Assembly (NCBI GenBank): GCA_006503475.1
Contig: RSEH01000021.1
Span: 124,001 to 188,000 of the forward strand
Source: Stentor roeselii
Taxonomy: Eukaryota > Ciliophora > Heterotrichea > Heterotrichida > Stentoridae
Length of the DNA: 64,000 nt
Direction of reading: 5' to 3'
Positions 49,401 to 59,220 of this stretch are shown one piece after another; the stretch's first letter is position 1, and each line of letters begins with the position of its first letter. A program made the translations under genes and the position numbers. Below the pieces are notes generated by a model. That model made no database searches, was not told the origin of the DNA, and worked only from the letters and a program-made list of their open reading frames with translations.

Positions 49401-51733
49401 AAACTCTCCCAGCTGTTTCCATGAAATCTTTCCGAGTATCAGAAATTCATAAAAAAAATTCCATAACTTTCGAAAAAACTTTTGAAATCGAGTCATCTAA
49501 GAAGCCTTCTTTAAATATAAGTCAAGAGTTGCTACTTCTCGTGAATCCTTTCATCATCAGAAAAAGAAAGCAAGACCTTGTTTTTGAATCAAGTCTAGAA
49601 ATATTAAAACAAAGCAAAAAAAACACTTTTGAAAAATTCCCAAGTTTTGAGTTAAAAAATCAACTTTTTCAATCAAAAGTTAAAAATTTTTCATGTTTTC
49701 CGACTTTTACCAGGCAAGACTGTTTAAGTCTCGAGTTTCAAAACCAACTTGAAGTTAAAAAATCGATTAAAACTCTAAAAAATTTAGAAATTTCGCAGCA
49801 GGTAGCTGTATCTCTGTTAAAATCACGAAATTACCTTGAAAAATCTCCAGTTTTCCAAATAACCAAATCGAATTTTCCTGCCGTTTCGAGTCAATTTTCC
49901 TTAAAACTTTACCCAACCCAGAAATTTTTCTTATCTCAGAACGAAACTGATTCATTTTCGATTTTTTCACCAATTAAAAGAAACCTTGACATGATTAAAA
50001 GTTCTTGCTTATCTATTCTGCCTCAACTTCCTGAAGTAAAAAAGGAAAAATTCTTGAATTTAAGTCTTATCAAAAAGCTTTCAATTCATTCAGACCTCTC
50101 GTCTTCAATGTTTCTTGAAAGTCGGAAACTAAAAGACCTGAAAAATCAAAGTTTTGAGGGACTTGGAATAAAAGCGAAACTAAAAATATTGAAAATTGAG
50201 AATGAACAAGAGATAAATATAAAGAAACAGGTGCAAGAAATCAATATTGATAAATTTTCAGCTTTTTCCGCACAAAGCTCACTAAAAATAGCAAAATTAA
50301 GTCATCAGGGTGTTAACGGGAAAAAAGATAGAAATTTTCAGATCCAGAGTCTTGATGATTTTCTTGTTTATCCCAAGTTGAAACTTATGCCTCAACTTTT
50401 TATTTCAAATGAAGAAGGGTTTAATTTAATAAAACATCCACAAATCATTCAACCTGAAGTCTTGAAAAGCTTTAAAGTTAAAACTGAGTTGGATCTAGAA
50501 GAAATTTCTAACATTTCTATTATTAAAAGTCAGAAAAATGACTTAGAGGTTAAAAAACAACAGAACATTTTTATTGAATCTCGGGAAAAAATCAGTGATT
50601 TTTGTCAAACTTTTGAAGATGTTGAAAAGAAAATTTTCCAAGGTTTTAATATCGTGAAAACTTTAAATTTTGATAGAAGAGGTGATTTTTTATTCCAAAA
50701 ATCATGTCCTCAGTGTTCAGTTCTGTCTGAATCCCTCTTCAGTGTACCAGCCAAAACAAAAAAAACAGAATCAACTCAATACACAGAAGAACTTGAATTA
50801 ACCTCTTTCAATTTTTCATTCCCAAAGAAAAATTTTTCAACAGTCCTGACTTCAACTTCAATAAAACCTCAGGAAAAAAATAGAAATCTTACTGAAAGTC
50901 CTCAAAAAAACTCATCAATTTCTACTTTTCCTGTAAAAATTCAAGAAAATCTTAGTTCAATCAACTGTTTTTCATTTCACCTCAAGACTGATCCCTTATT
51001 AGAGATAAAGTCTTCTCAGGCGATATCTTTAAAACCTTCCCAAAAGGTCTCAAAGAACCTTGAGTTGTCAGTAGAAACAACAAATTTTAGTATTTTTTCA
51101 CAAGTTTCAGATATTTTCAGTGATTCCAGCTCTGAGTCGTCATCATCGGAAAAAAATGAACTTCTTTCTCTTGAAACATATAAAATTCAGTCCCTTTCTT
51201 CAAATCTGCTAATTTCCAGCCAAAATCATGAAAAAATCGCGATTTCAGTAAGACCCTCTGCAAGTTCAAATAGAAATCTCTCACTATTCACTAATTTCGA
51301 TGAAATCATTCCTCAAAAGCGTATAACTGAGCTGAATATAAAGACTTTTTCATTGTTTTTACCTGGAAACAAGGTAAAAAGTCCTTTAGTTCTATCAAAG
51401 CCAGTGATTTTTTCTATTTCTCCTCTTCCAAAGTCCCTTCTGACGATGTCCAAGGTTAGAAAAGAGTCTATCCCTGCAAGTTACTCAGCAATAAACAGTT
51501 CGATTAGGATTAGTTCGAACTTAAGTCTTACTCGAGATCCAATAAAGGACTTTTTCATTCTGGTATAAAATATTTAGACTTGCCAGTCAATCAAGCTGAA
51601 CAGTTTGCAAAAGGATAAAATTGGACCGATTCCGATTGATTCTTTATACAGAAAAGTGATGCAGGAAAAAATTCCTTTTAACAATTGGTATGTTTTCCTT
51701 AAAAGCGAACTTATAAATAGAGTGAGGGTTTAA
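46409..51733 (+). CDS. Giant repeat and coiled-coil protein, unknown, one 15-base intron
   Basis: Exon 1 (46409-51562) and exon 2 (51578-51733) are joined by GTATAAAATATTTAG, giving 1769 residues. Residues about 40-290 are coiled coil. From about 530 to 830 lie six degenerate repeats of roughly 50 residues: Q-x-V-x-IQ-x-x-KGF-N-x-K-x-S-P..., then a short SxEIxP-like strand and LEIxR-x-x-LGI. Less regular strands of the same flavour (sFEI, LxI) continue to about 1700. Ser, Lys and Phe are abundant and no TM helix is seen. The pattern suggests a long beta-rich or disordered cytoskeletal scaffold. I recognise no family. The last codons are part of an 80-bp tandem duplication. Confidence 0.7.
51563..51577 (+). 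other. 15-base GT-AG intron
   Basis: GTATAAAATATTTAG, phase 0. It adds 51 C-terminal residues, including IGPIPIDSLYRKVMQEK, to the giant repeat protein. Confidence 0.8.
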
Positions 51734-51843
51734 TGTATGAATTAAATTGGTATTATTGTTTATAAATTTAGATTCCTTAAATTAGCGAAATTATAAATAA
51801 AGTGAGGGTTATGTATGAATTAATTGGTGTTATTTTTATATAT
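51704..51843. repeat. 80-bp imperfect tandem duplication across a gene end
   Basis: The block starting AGCGAACTTATAAATAGAGT at 51704 recurs, changed, from 51784 (AGCGAAATTATAAATAAAGT). Copy 1 contains the last ten codons and the TAA of the giant repeat protein; copy 2 is non-coding. Confidence 0.75.
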
Positions 51844-52229
51844 TGAAGTTTTTATCGTAATACTTTTGCTAAGAGGTTGGATTTTAAGTTGGAGGAAAAG
51901 GATTTTTTAGTCATTTTTTTGGGTAATTAACCATTTCTTTTATCTAGTTATTTCTTAGTTATAATTTTTATAAATGGTAGTCCAAATCAATCAAAATCAC
52001 CTCCTCTATTCGAAAAACTTCGCTAAACCTTGCATTCTTGAAAGTGTATAAATCGCATTAAGAGTGTTACCAGTTTCTCATGATTAAAGTTTCAATCATT
52101 CACTTCTAATAAAAACTAAAAGTCTTCTATTTTTCAGAGAAATTTTAATATTTTTCAGAAGTTTGTGAAATATTAAAATAAGTAATTTTCAAATATGCCT
52201 TGCATGATTATTTTATGGTTTTATAAATC
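51734..52229. other. Intergenic region
   Basis: About 500 bp of AT-rich DNA. Apart from the second repeat copy there is nothing I can support. Confidence 0.45.
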
Positions 52230-52451
52230 ATGGGTTGCGGATGGTCAAAAAAAAATAGATTTGATTATATCCAGAGTCCAAACACATCGGAAACATCTTT
52301 CCATCACAAACTAATGATAAAAGGACACTACCCGTACTCCCGTCTTCGACAAAAGACCTTATTTACAGTAAAAGAAGAAACACCTTCTCAAGAAATATCT
52401 TCAATAAAAGGCGGATCAAGTGACTCTCTCTTCACAACAAAAAATAACTAA
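52230..52451 (+). CDS. Small acylated peptide protein, unknown
   Basis: A 73-residue protein starting MGCGWSKK, a strong myristoyl/palmitoyl plus polybasic context for membrane targeting. The remainder is polar with Ser/Thr-rich stretches and no fold signature. TTATAAATC precedes the ATG. The reading frame is short, so reality rests on the acylation signal and start context. It could be a membrane-bound regulator, or a chance frame. Confidence 0.5.
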   Translation: MGCGWSKKNRFDYIQSPNTSETSFHHKLMIKGHYPYSRLRQKTLFTVKEETPSQEISSIKGGSSDSLFTTKNN

Positions 52452-52518
52452 ATTGTTCATACCTAAAAATCCAATCAAAATATTCCTAAAATAAATCGAT
52501 TTCTAAATCTATCTAATA

Positions 52519-54816
52519 TTAACTAAAAAAACTTTTAATAGTTTCTTGCTTTTCACCATCATTCATCAAGTTCCACAAAGAACTTTCTATCTCAAAATAC
52601 TTGACCCCGACAGAATCCCAGAACTTTTTCCTCATTAAAAAAAACCCTTGAAGATTTGAGTCAGGGTTTTTTTCATTTTTCAAATAGCTCTGATACCTAT
52701 AATGCTCATTTTCATAAACAACGACAGGGAAGTCATTAATCCAAAGTGGTAAAGTATTTCCATACAAATTTTTATTTCTCTCTACTTTAAATCCAAGACT
52801 ATCGCATACATTTCTAATATCATCTAAAGTTTCAGTCATCTCGTCAAAGCAAGGATTTGAACTTTCAAGGATTTTTTGAATGTTTTCAGAATATATCTGA
52901 ATTTCTGGAAAGTCTTTCCCTAAGATCCCCAGACTTTGAACAAAGATGGACAAGTGAAAAAGGTCTAAAGTTTTATCATCTGGAATAAAAATTTCAGTTG
53001 GAGGTTCGATGTTAGGTAAAACATCTTTGATTTTATTCCAAAGTCCTGAATTAATGAATCTTGAATCTTTTATATCTAAATAAGCAAGAATCCATAAGCA
53101 TCTAATGAAACTAACCCAGTTGATATCAAAATCACTGTCCATCTTTTTCATGACTTCTCCAAGTTTTAAATAACTAGTATTTGCGATACTTTTAAAAGAC
53201 ATCAACAATCTAACAATGGGAAGGTATCTTCGAGCGTATTCTGATGAGTTGTTCATCACATTTGATACTAAAACATTTGTAAAATTGTTGACATCAGTCA
53301 TGTTCAAGTCCTTATCAGAGAGTCTTTTTGTAAGTAATTCTTGAGTTTCAATGCAGATCCGGTTTATCCTTGACAAGAAGTAAAGAGAGACTGACATTTC
53401 GTGGTACTCGAAAAGATGAGAATATCTGAAAATTTTGTCATCGATCATTTCAAGCAATCTATGAGTTTGAAGTTCTTTCACCCCGGCGATGAGGATTGAT
53501 AATAACATCATGTCTCGGGTGTGATAATGAGGAAATAAGTGTTTCATGCATATTTTCGTTATGAATAGCTTGGTTATCGGAGATTTTATTTTCAGCTTCA
53601 TTACAATTCTCATTAATCTCAGTAAAAGACTCTCATTCACCGATTTCATCAAACAAATATTATAAAAAGAGTCTTCCAAAGCTAAAAATAAAGAAAGCAT
53701 ATCAGATTGATCCATATAGCATATCATATTTAAACATTTTTCTAAATTTGAAAAAGAAACAGTTGATATATCAAGTTTATCTCTCCTCAAATACTCAAGA
53801 AGTTTCTTTTTTTCATAAGGAAAATTTTTAAGTAGTGAAGATTTAAATATTGTGACGATATCAATAATCGAAAACAAGTTGTAATTATTAAAAATCTGTC
53901 CAATTACTATAGTTTGCAATTCTTTTGTAGCCTTTAAATTCGATGATGAAATCCTTGTAATAGTAGAAACCGCAGTCAAATCATCCTTTTTAAGAATAAG
54001 GAGTTTGCACATTCGTTCATGAAGATCATCAGAAAGATCAGGAATTTGTGTCATATAGTGAATGACATCGATAAGTTCATAAATCGACTTAAACTTATCT
54101 TCTTCTAAAGCTGACTTCAAAGTTTCAGTAAAAGGTCTGATGATAGACTCCGGGTCGGGTAGAGCTTTATTGACGAAGTAAAAATGCACAATCATTGCAA
54201 TCTGATCAAAAGTCATAAACTCAAAGTCACTATGGTTAACAAGGCCTTCATAGATGTTAATATAAATTTTAGAAATGCCCACTTTATGTTGATTTAAAGA
54301 CCAAAGTAAACTCGAGAACTTTGACAATGGCAACATTGAATATTCACGAATTTCCATTTGAGTCATTCTTTCCTTCAGCGCTTCAACTAAGGTATCAAAA
54401 ATTACATTGGAGATTCTGATAAAGGAAAGTGAATTAAGAATATCAGTAATTTGAGTTAAAGTAAGTCCATCAACTCGATTGACCAAATTACGAAAAACAT
54501 AATGCCAAAGGTTAAAAGTGTTTTTTAAGTCTCGAAAGTCAGGGTTTTTAACCAAATCTTTTACTATCGAGACCAAGTCCCCTGTGTCCATGTAAGGAGC
54601 TCTGGATACCAAGGTACTTGAGAAGGTTTTTAAGAATTCTTCTCGGTTGATGTTGATTCGAATTTCGCTTATGGTCATTTCTGAAATTCTTTTACAGATG
54701 TTGACTAGTTCGTGATTTGTGAGAACATCTGAACGGTAGATGATTTGTTTCACATCATGAATAGATCCTGCTTCTAGACTTGCTGTAAGGGCAAAGCGAC
54801 GGAGAGATCTTAGCAT
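52519..54816 (-). CDS. RAP-domain protein, probably mitochondrial RNA-binding
   Basis: A 765-residue protein starting MLRSLRRFALTASLEAG, a basic amphipathic presequence fitting mitochondrial import. The bulk is helical repeat of the FASTK/octotricopeptide kind, with leucine-rich helices every 35-40 residues. The last 80 residues form a RAP domain: PVVVYENEHYRYQS, a helix with LMRKKFWDSVGVKYFEI, and WNLMNDGEKQETIKSF. RAP proteins act in organelle RNA processing and ribosome assembly and are numerous in ciliates and apicomplexans. It shares a 30-bp promoter with the BAP31-like gene. Confidence 0.75.
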   Translation of the reverse strand: MLRSLRRFALTASLEAGSIHDVKQIIYRSDVLTNHELVNICKRISEMTISEIRININREEFLKTFSSTLVSRAPYMDTGDLVSIVKDLVKNPDFRDLKNTFNLWHYVFRNLVNRVDGLTLTQITDILNSLSFIRISNVIFDTLVEALKERMTQMEIREYSMLPLSKFSSLLWSLNQHKVGISKIYINIYEGLVNHSDFEFMTFDQIAMIVHFYFVNKALPDPESIIRPFTETLKSALEEDKFKSIYELIDVIHYMTQIPDLSDDLHERMCKLLILKKDDLTAVSTITRISSSNLKATKELQTIVIGQIFNNYNLFSIIDIVTIFKSSLLKNFPYEKKKLLEYLRRDKLDISTVSFSNLEKCLNMICYMDQSDMLSLFLALEDSFYNICLMKSVNESLLLRLMRIVMKLKIKSPITKLFITKICMKHLFPHYHTRDMMLLSILIAGVKELQTHRLLEMIDDKIFRYSHLFEYHEMSVSLYFLSRINRICIETQELLTKRLSDKDLNMTDVNNFTNVLVSNVMNNSSEYARRYLPIVRLLMSFKSIANTSYLKLGEVMKKMDSDFDINWVSFIRCLWILAYLDIKDSRFINSGLWNKIKDVLPNIEPPTEIFIPDDKTLDLFHLSIFVQSLGILGKDFPEIQIYSENIQKILESSNPCFDEMTETLDDIRNVCDSLGFKVERNKNLYGNTLPLWINDFPVVVYENEHYRYQSYLKNEKNPDSNLQGFFLMRKKFWDSVGVKYFEIESSLWNLMNDGEKQETIKSFFS

Positions 54817-54846
54817 TTATAAGATATGGATAAGGTCTTGATATAA
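54817..54846. promoter_or_regulatory. 30-bp bidirectional promoter
   Basis: The 30 bases between the RAP-protein ATG and the BAP31-like ATG carry TTATAA touching the first start and GATATAA touching the second. Confidence 0.65.
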
Positions 54847-55230
54847 ATGGTCACTCTTGCGTCTTTTGTTGTTTTTGTTGTTAATCCTGTTTCTCTTGTC
54901 TTGCTTGCTGTCCTGTTGTTTCCTTTTACTCCTTTGTTTGTGTTGGAAAAACTTTCTCAGTTTATTTGGAAAATGAATTTGAAGGTGAATGGAAAGGAAG
55001 TCAAGGTTATTCATTTTATGCTGGTTCTTAGTCTTTTGTTATTCATTTTCAAGTTTTACAGCTACTTGTCTTCGGAAAATCCTCATGGAAAAGCGAGAAA
55101 TGAGTTTACCTTGGAAGATTCGATGAAACATAATAGAGCTGGAAGGGATTTTTATATTTCTCTTAGTTGCTTTGGGATCTGGGTTTATATTTGGAGAGTT
55201 ATTCCTTTGATTGGAAAGTTAGTTAGTTAA
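54847..55230 (+). CDS. BAP29/31-like ER membrane protein, TM part only
   Basis: A 127-residue protein with three hydrophobic helices at about 6-30, 53-73 and 104-124. Spacing and phrases match the N-terminal membrane domain of BAP29/BAP31: a first helix with LLFPFTP, a second ending in FKFYSYL, and HNRAGRDFYISLSCFGIWVYIWRVIPLI, where animal BAP31 has a similar RAQRNLYISGF block. BAP31 escorts membrane proteins out of the ER. The cytosolic coiled coil and KKxx signal of animal BAP31 are absent, since the protein ends right after helix 3. Family call is moderate. Confidence 0.6.
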   Translation: MVTLASFVVFVVNPVSLVLLAVLLFPFTPLFVLEKLSQFIWKMNLKVNGKEVKVIHFMLVLSLLLFIFKFYSYLSSENPHGKARNEFTLEDSMKHNRAGRDFYISLSCFGIWVYIWRVIPLIGKLVS

Positions 55231-55504
55231 TTGGTTTAAAGACTTTAGGATTTTTTTTTGAAAGTTGTATAAACTTATTTAAATGATACAAAAATTCAAC
55301 CCTTTAAAATACACTCTAAAATGATGATTCTCTCTAATTCAATCATAGAAAACTCGATATAAAATAAGATCTTCATCATCAAAACCATTCATTGAAATTC
55401 TAACTTTTAATTCAAGACTTTTTAACCCACTATTCGAAAATGGGCAAAAGAAGTTGACACTTGTTCATATTTAATCAACTCCTTCCAGCCATACTTATAA
55501 CCAT

Positions 55505-57988
55505 ATGAACAAGGTAGTCTTTTTTATGCTTGTCATACTTATTCTGTCCTTCAATGTTTTCATTTATCTATCATCCATCGAAAACAGCTTCCTCACCAAT
55601 GCCCAGTCAGAATCCATTTCAAAAAACATTAACTTGAACCAATCTGATTCAGAAAACGCGAGCGAAGAAGACTTCCAATCTCAAGTCTCCTCTGACAGTT
55701 CAAGTGAGAAATTCCAGAGTTCTCATCAAGAAAGTGAAATTCTGAATGATTCATCGATCTTCAATGAAAATTCCTCTTCTCCAAGCAAAGGTGTTGAAAG
55801 TAGTTCATTTCTAGAGAGTTCAAATTTTGACTCTTTTTCAGGATTTCAAAACGAAAGCTCAGGGTTAAGTAAAGAGTCAACTGTGAGTTCTTCAAGGAGT
55901 AATAAAGATGACATTGATAGTTTTCCATCATTTTCTGTCCCGGATTCAAGTGAGTTGCGGGATTCACAAGACTTTTCAAGTTCCTCTAATGAAAGCAGGT
56001 CTTTTGGTAGTTCAGATCTTTCAGAATTTTCAGAATTTTCTTCATTTGAAAGCAGTTCAGAAGTCATTTCAAGTGACTTCTTCAGTTCTTTCAACACCTC
56101 CGATTCAGTCCTTCCTGATTTTTCATCACTTGAAAGCAGTTCAGAGGATCTTTATAGTTCATCAATTCAAATCGAAAGTGAATCAAAAGAAATTCCATTA
56201 CCAGTCTGCAGTTTCCCATTATTCAACTTCACCGAAGCTGAAACTCTTTCAATTTGGAACTACGTGAACTACACAGACTGTAAAACCAAATCAAACGATT
56301 CAATTTCAATAGAAAACAACAAGTTCATCGTCAAATGTGAATCAGGTCTACCTCCAAAGTACTTCAACGACCCATTAAGACCCGAAAAATTAGCAGGTTC
56401 AACTAAAATCTTCGCATCCTGGTCAACAATCTCTCCAGACCTCTCTAAATCCTCCTTCGCATTCGTGAAATGCCAGGAAAACTCAGCTTATGCCTTCACT
56501 TTTTTAAAACAAAACAAGTCAATCTCTGATCAAGCATCTAAACTTTCATCAGAACTTCAAAAATCTTTAAACATTTCATCTTCTCCAAATTTGAAAGTTT
56601 TACTTCTTGTTTTCGATTCAGTTTCAAGAGGAAGTGTTTATCGTAACTGGCCGAAGACTGTAAAATATCTGAAAAGTTTAAATGGAGATGGAAGTATTTG
56701 TTATGAATTTACGAATCCTGGAATTCCTGAACTTCACACACAGGACAACATGGCTCAGATGCTTTACGGAGAAACTAAGAAGAAAATGCAGAAGACTCTT
56801 GGAATGAGAAACCCTCCAATGACGGTGAAATCAAGAAGCCACTTGGAGTACCAAAAGAAAGCACTTTGGAAATATTTCTCAAGTCAAGGATTTGTTACTT
56901 TTTTTTTACATGATGCTGTTTGGGACTTTTTGTCGTATCTTACAGGACATGACATTGAAACTGACCATTTTTTTGGAAACTTCTGGAAAGCTGCTTGGTC
57001 TGTTTATGGCTTTAGTGAATATGATAACTGTCAAAAGTGCATGGGTCTTCAAAACTCGCATAATATCAGCTTTGGACATATTTTTCAGTTTTTTAAAGAA
57101 TATCCTAATAACCACCAGTTCGCTTATGTTCATTTAAACGCTGCTCATGAAAAGACAGGAAATATCAGAACTGTTGATTTAGATTTAAAAAGATTTCTCA
57201 TCAATTTAACTGAACTTTTTAAAAAAAGACAGGAAGAATTCGTTGTTTTTCTTATGGGAGATCACGGCAGTTCCCCTGTTAAACTTCAATTCGATATTCG
57301 AGGATTTTATGAATACCGACAACCGATGAGTTTTTTAATTCTCAGTCCTGGAGTTGCTGAAGAAAGATTTAAATTGAATTTAAAACATAATTTGAATCAG
57401 ATGTTTAGCAGGTTCGACGTTCATCTTACTTTAAAGCAAATCGCGCATTGGCCTTATGGAGGGCTTGATGCTGAAACTTATGAAAAAATGAAAAAATCTT
57501 TTGAAGTTGATGATGTTTCTAGTTTGTTGAGTGAAAAAATATCGGAAAATAGGACTTGTCGTGATATTGGAGTTGAAGAAGAGTACTGTCCTTGTAGTGG
57601 CTTTCGGGCGATTGATGAGAAGGACTCTGGAGAAATCATTGTCAGGGGAAATGTGATTTATTTGATTGAAGAGTTTTTGAAAAGTAGGAAAAAAAACAAC
57701 TCTGATTGTATTGAAACGATTTTAAATGTCACTGAATACAAAAAATTTAATTTTAATATCAGGGACGATGGGTGGGAAACACTTTATAAGGTCAAGGTAA
57801 GGGTTGGAGAGATGACTGGAGATTTTTATGTTCGAAGTTGCACGGAACAAAAAATAAAAGATACGAAAAATGTGCTTGATTTCAGGTTTTTCACGAATAG
57901 AAACTTTACTATTGATGCTCTATCCGTGTTTTTTCAAGTTTTTCATGTCGAGGTTCAGAACAGTTGTGCAAATGACTGCTTTTGTTAG
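55505..57988 (+). CDS. DUF229-type membrane protein with long Ser-rich stalk, copy 3
   Basis: An 827-residue type II protein, paralogue of the genes at 10606 and 12978 but 40 kb away and on the other strand. The signal anchor is at about 4-23. Residues 30-235 are a Ser/Asp/Glu/Phe low-complexity stalk, much longer than in the other copies and likely heavily glycosylated. The catalytic region keeps FDSVSRGS, HTQDNM, YVHLNAAHE and GDHG; the GDHGQR of the others is GDHGSS here. RSCTEQKIKDTKNV near the C-terminus is shared too. It is predicted to be an active surface or lumenal hydrolase of unknown substrate. Confidence 0.75.
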   Translation: MNKVVFFMLVILILSFNVFIYLSSIENSFLTNAQSESISKNINLNQSDSENASEEDFQSQVSSDSSSEKFQSSHQESEILNDSSIFNENSSSPSKGVESSSFLESSNFDSFSGFQNESSGLSKESTVSSSRSNKDDIDSFPSFSVPDSSELRDSQDFSSSSNESRSFGSSDLSEFSEFSSFESSSEVISSDFFSSFNTSDSVLPDFSSLESSSEDLYSSSIQIESESKEIPLPVCSFPLFNFTEAETLSIWNYVNYTDCKTKSNDSISIENNKFIVKCESGLPPKYFNDPLRPEKLAGSTKIFASWSTISPDLSKSSFAFVKCQENSAYAFTFLKQNKSISDQASKLSSELQKSLNISSSPNLKVLLLVFDSVSRGSVYRNWPKTVKYLKSLNGDGSICYEFTNPGIPELHTQDNMAQMLYGETKKKMQKTLGMRNPPMTVKSRSHLEYQKKALWKYFSSQGFVTFFLHDAVWDFLSYLTGHDIETDHFFGNFWKAAWSVYGFSEYDNCQKCMGLQNSHNISFGHIFQFFKEYPNNHQFAYVHLNAAHEKTGNIRTVDLDLKRFLINLTELFKKRQEEFVVFLMGDHGSSPVKLQFDIRGFYEYRQPMSFLILSPGVAEERFKLNLKHNLNQMFSRFDVHLTLKQIAHWPYGGLDAETYEKMKKSFEVDDVSSLLSEKISENRTCRDIGVEEEYCPCSGFRAIDEKDSGEIIVRGNVIYLIEEFLKSRKKNNSDCIETILNVTEYKKFNFNIRDDGWETLYKVKVRVGEMTGDFYVRSCTEQKIKDTKNVLDFRFFTNRNFTIDALSVFFQVFHVEVQNSCANDCFC

Positions 57989-58503
57989 ATTAGCTATTTA
58001 AATGGTTCTCTAAGATTAAGAGGATTGATTAAATTTAAAAAATTGATTGATTTAGGTGAAATCATCAGTCAAAACATCAAGATTTTTAATATTTTGCAAC
58101 AATTTCGCCTTTGGAGCATAATTCAATAAGTGAAGAGGCCAAAAAATAAAATCCCATCACTAAAGCTTAAAAAAATAAAAAAATACTAATTATGGCTTTC
58201 AATCCCTTAATACAAAACCCTATTAAAGAGAATCCCCTTTTCATACAACAAATCCTTAAGCCATGTTGGCCTTGCTAGTAACAAAAAATTTAAAAATGAC
58301 TGAAAACCTGATCCACAAGTCCAATCTTCAATCTTTTTATTCAAAAATCTTCGATATACATTTTCGGTAACTTTAAAAATTCTAATGTTTTCATAATCCT
58401 TAAAAAATTCTTTCAGCCTTAAATAAAATAATATTTAAGAAGTACTTAAGTCGAGATTTGCACCATTTATCCCTTCTCATCCCATCCCCGATATAAATTT
58501 AAA
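57989..58503. other. Intergenic region containing a minus-strand remnant
   Basis: About 515 bp between two plus-strand genes. Its right half has a minus-strand protein-like frame (58207-58434), listed separately; the rest is AT-rich with nothing to report. Confidence 0.5.
58207..58434 (-). pseudogene. Protein-like 75-codon frame without a start
   Basis: Seventy-five codons are open on the minus strand and read as a plausible protein, e.g. KIEDWTCGSGFQSFLNFLLL and RPTWLKDLLYEKG. No ATG lies in frame. An ATG in a TATAA-like context (GGGATAAATG) sits about 40 bp upstream in another phase, and no 15- or 16-base GT-AG intron links the two. It may be a decayed gene, or the last exon of a gene with an unusual intron. 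Confidence 0.35.
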
Positions 58504-59187
58504 ATGGGTTGTTGTGAAGGCCACAGCTATTCGCCATATCTTTTATCTCCCAAAAGTGCGGCGGCATATCATTCGATTCTACTGAAAGAGAAGCGTCCAT
58601 CACATAACAAGCATGTGCACTTTGAGATATCGTATACGAACTTTAAAGAGTTGTCAATCAAAGAAGAAACTTCATGTCCTTGGTACGCGAATGACCTGTC
58701 TGATGGGCAAGACTGGGAACTATACAGGTCAAGTGAAAATTTGACTATAAGTTTCATAAAATCCAGTGAAAAGTTACTGATATGTGGTACCCTCTCATTA
58801 AATTCAGCAATAGGATACGAGTCCATCGTATGTCTAGTGAATAATCCAAAGTACCGACTAATCTGGGACAGTGACTTAAGAAAAATGGAAATCTTATTCG
58901 GCGAAACGAACCTCGACGGTACAGTGAGTCTGATGGAGAGTTGGGAACTAAAGTCCCGTCTCTATAAAAGAAACGTTAGAAAATACGGTACAGGCGTTTT
59001 TATTTATTACACTCCTTTCGATGAAAACTTAAAAGACAACTACCTTCTTTTCTCCATTCACACCCCAGACAAGCTACAAGTTTATTGGAAGGAAGACCCA
59101 GGAGAAGACCTAAGACTTGATTTACAGAAAAAATTCCTCTGGGCCAGCAACTTACTTGATGAAATCATGGATCAGAAGGCAAGATGA
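58504..59187 (+). CDS. Acylated START-like lipid-transfer domain protein
   Basis: A 227-residue protein starting MGCCEG, a probable dual acylation site. Residues about 60-225 resemble a START domain: a first helix with DWELYRSSENLTISFIKSSEK, then strands including GTLSLNSAIGYESIVCLVNNPKYRLIWDSDLRKMEIL (the usual region before the Omega loop) and a long C-terminal helix. START domains bind lipids such as phosphatidylcholine or sterols. No catalytic motif is expected. The family call rests on pattern and length (START is about 200 residues) and is moderate. It converges on the coiled-coil gene at 59221 with 33 bp between stops. Confidence 0.5.
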   Translation: MGCCEGHSYSPYLLSPKSAAAYHSILLKEKRPSHNKHVHFEISYTNFKELSIKEETSCPWYANDLSDGQDWELYRSSENLTISFIKSSEKLLICGTLSLNSAIGYESIVCLVNNPKYRLIWDSDLRKMEILFGETNLDGTVSLMESWELKSRLYKRNVRKYGTGVFIYYTPFDENLKDNYLLFSIHTPDKLQVYWKEDPGEDLRLDLQKKFLWASNLLDEIMDQKAR

Positions 59188-59220
59188 TGTATTTTAGTGA
59201 AAGAAGATATTCTCTAATTA

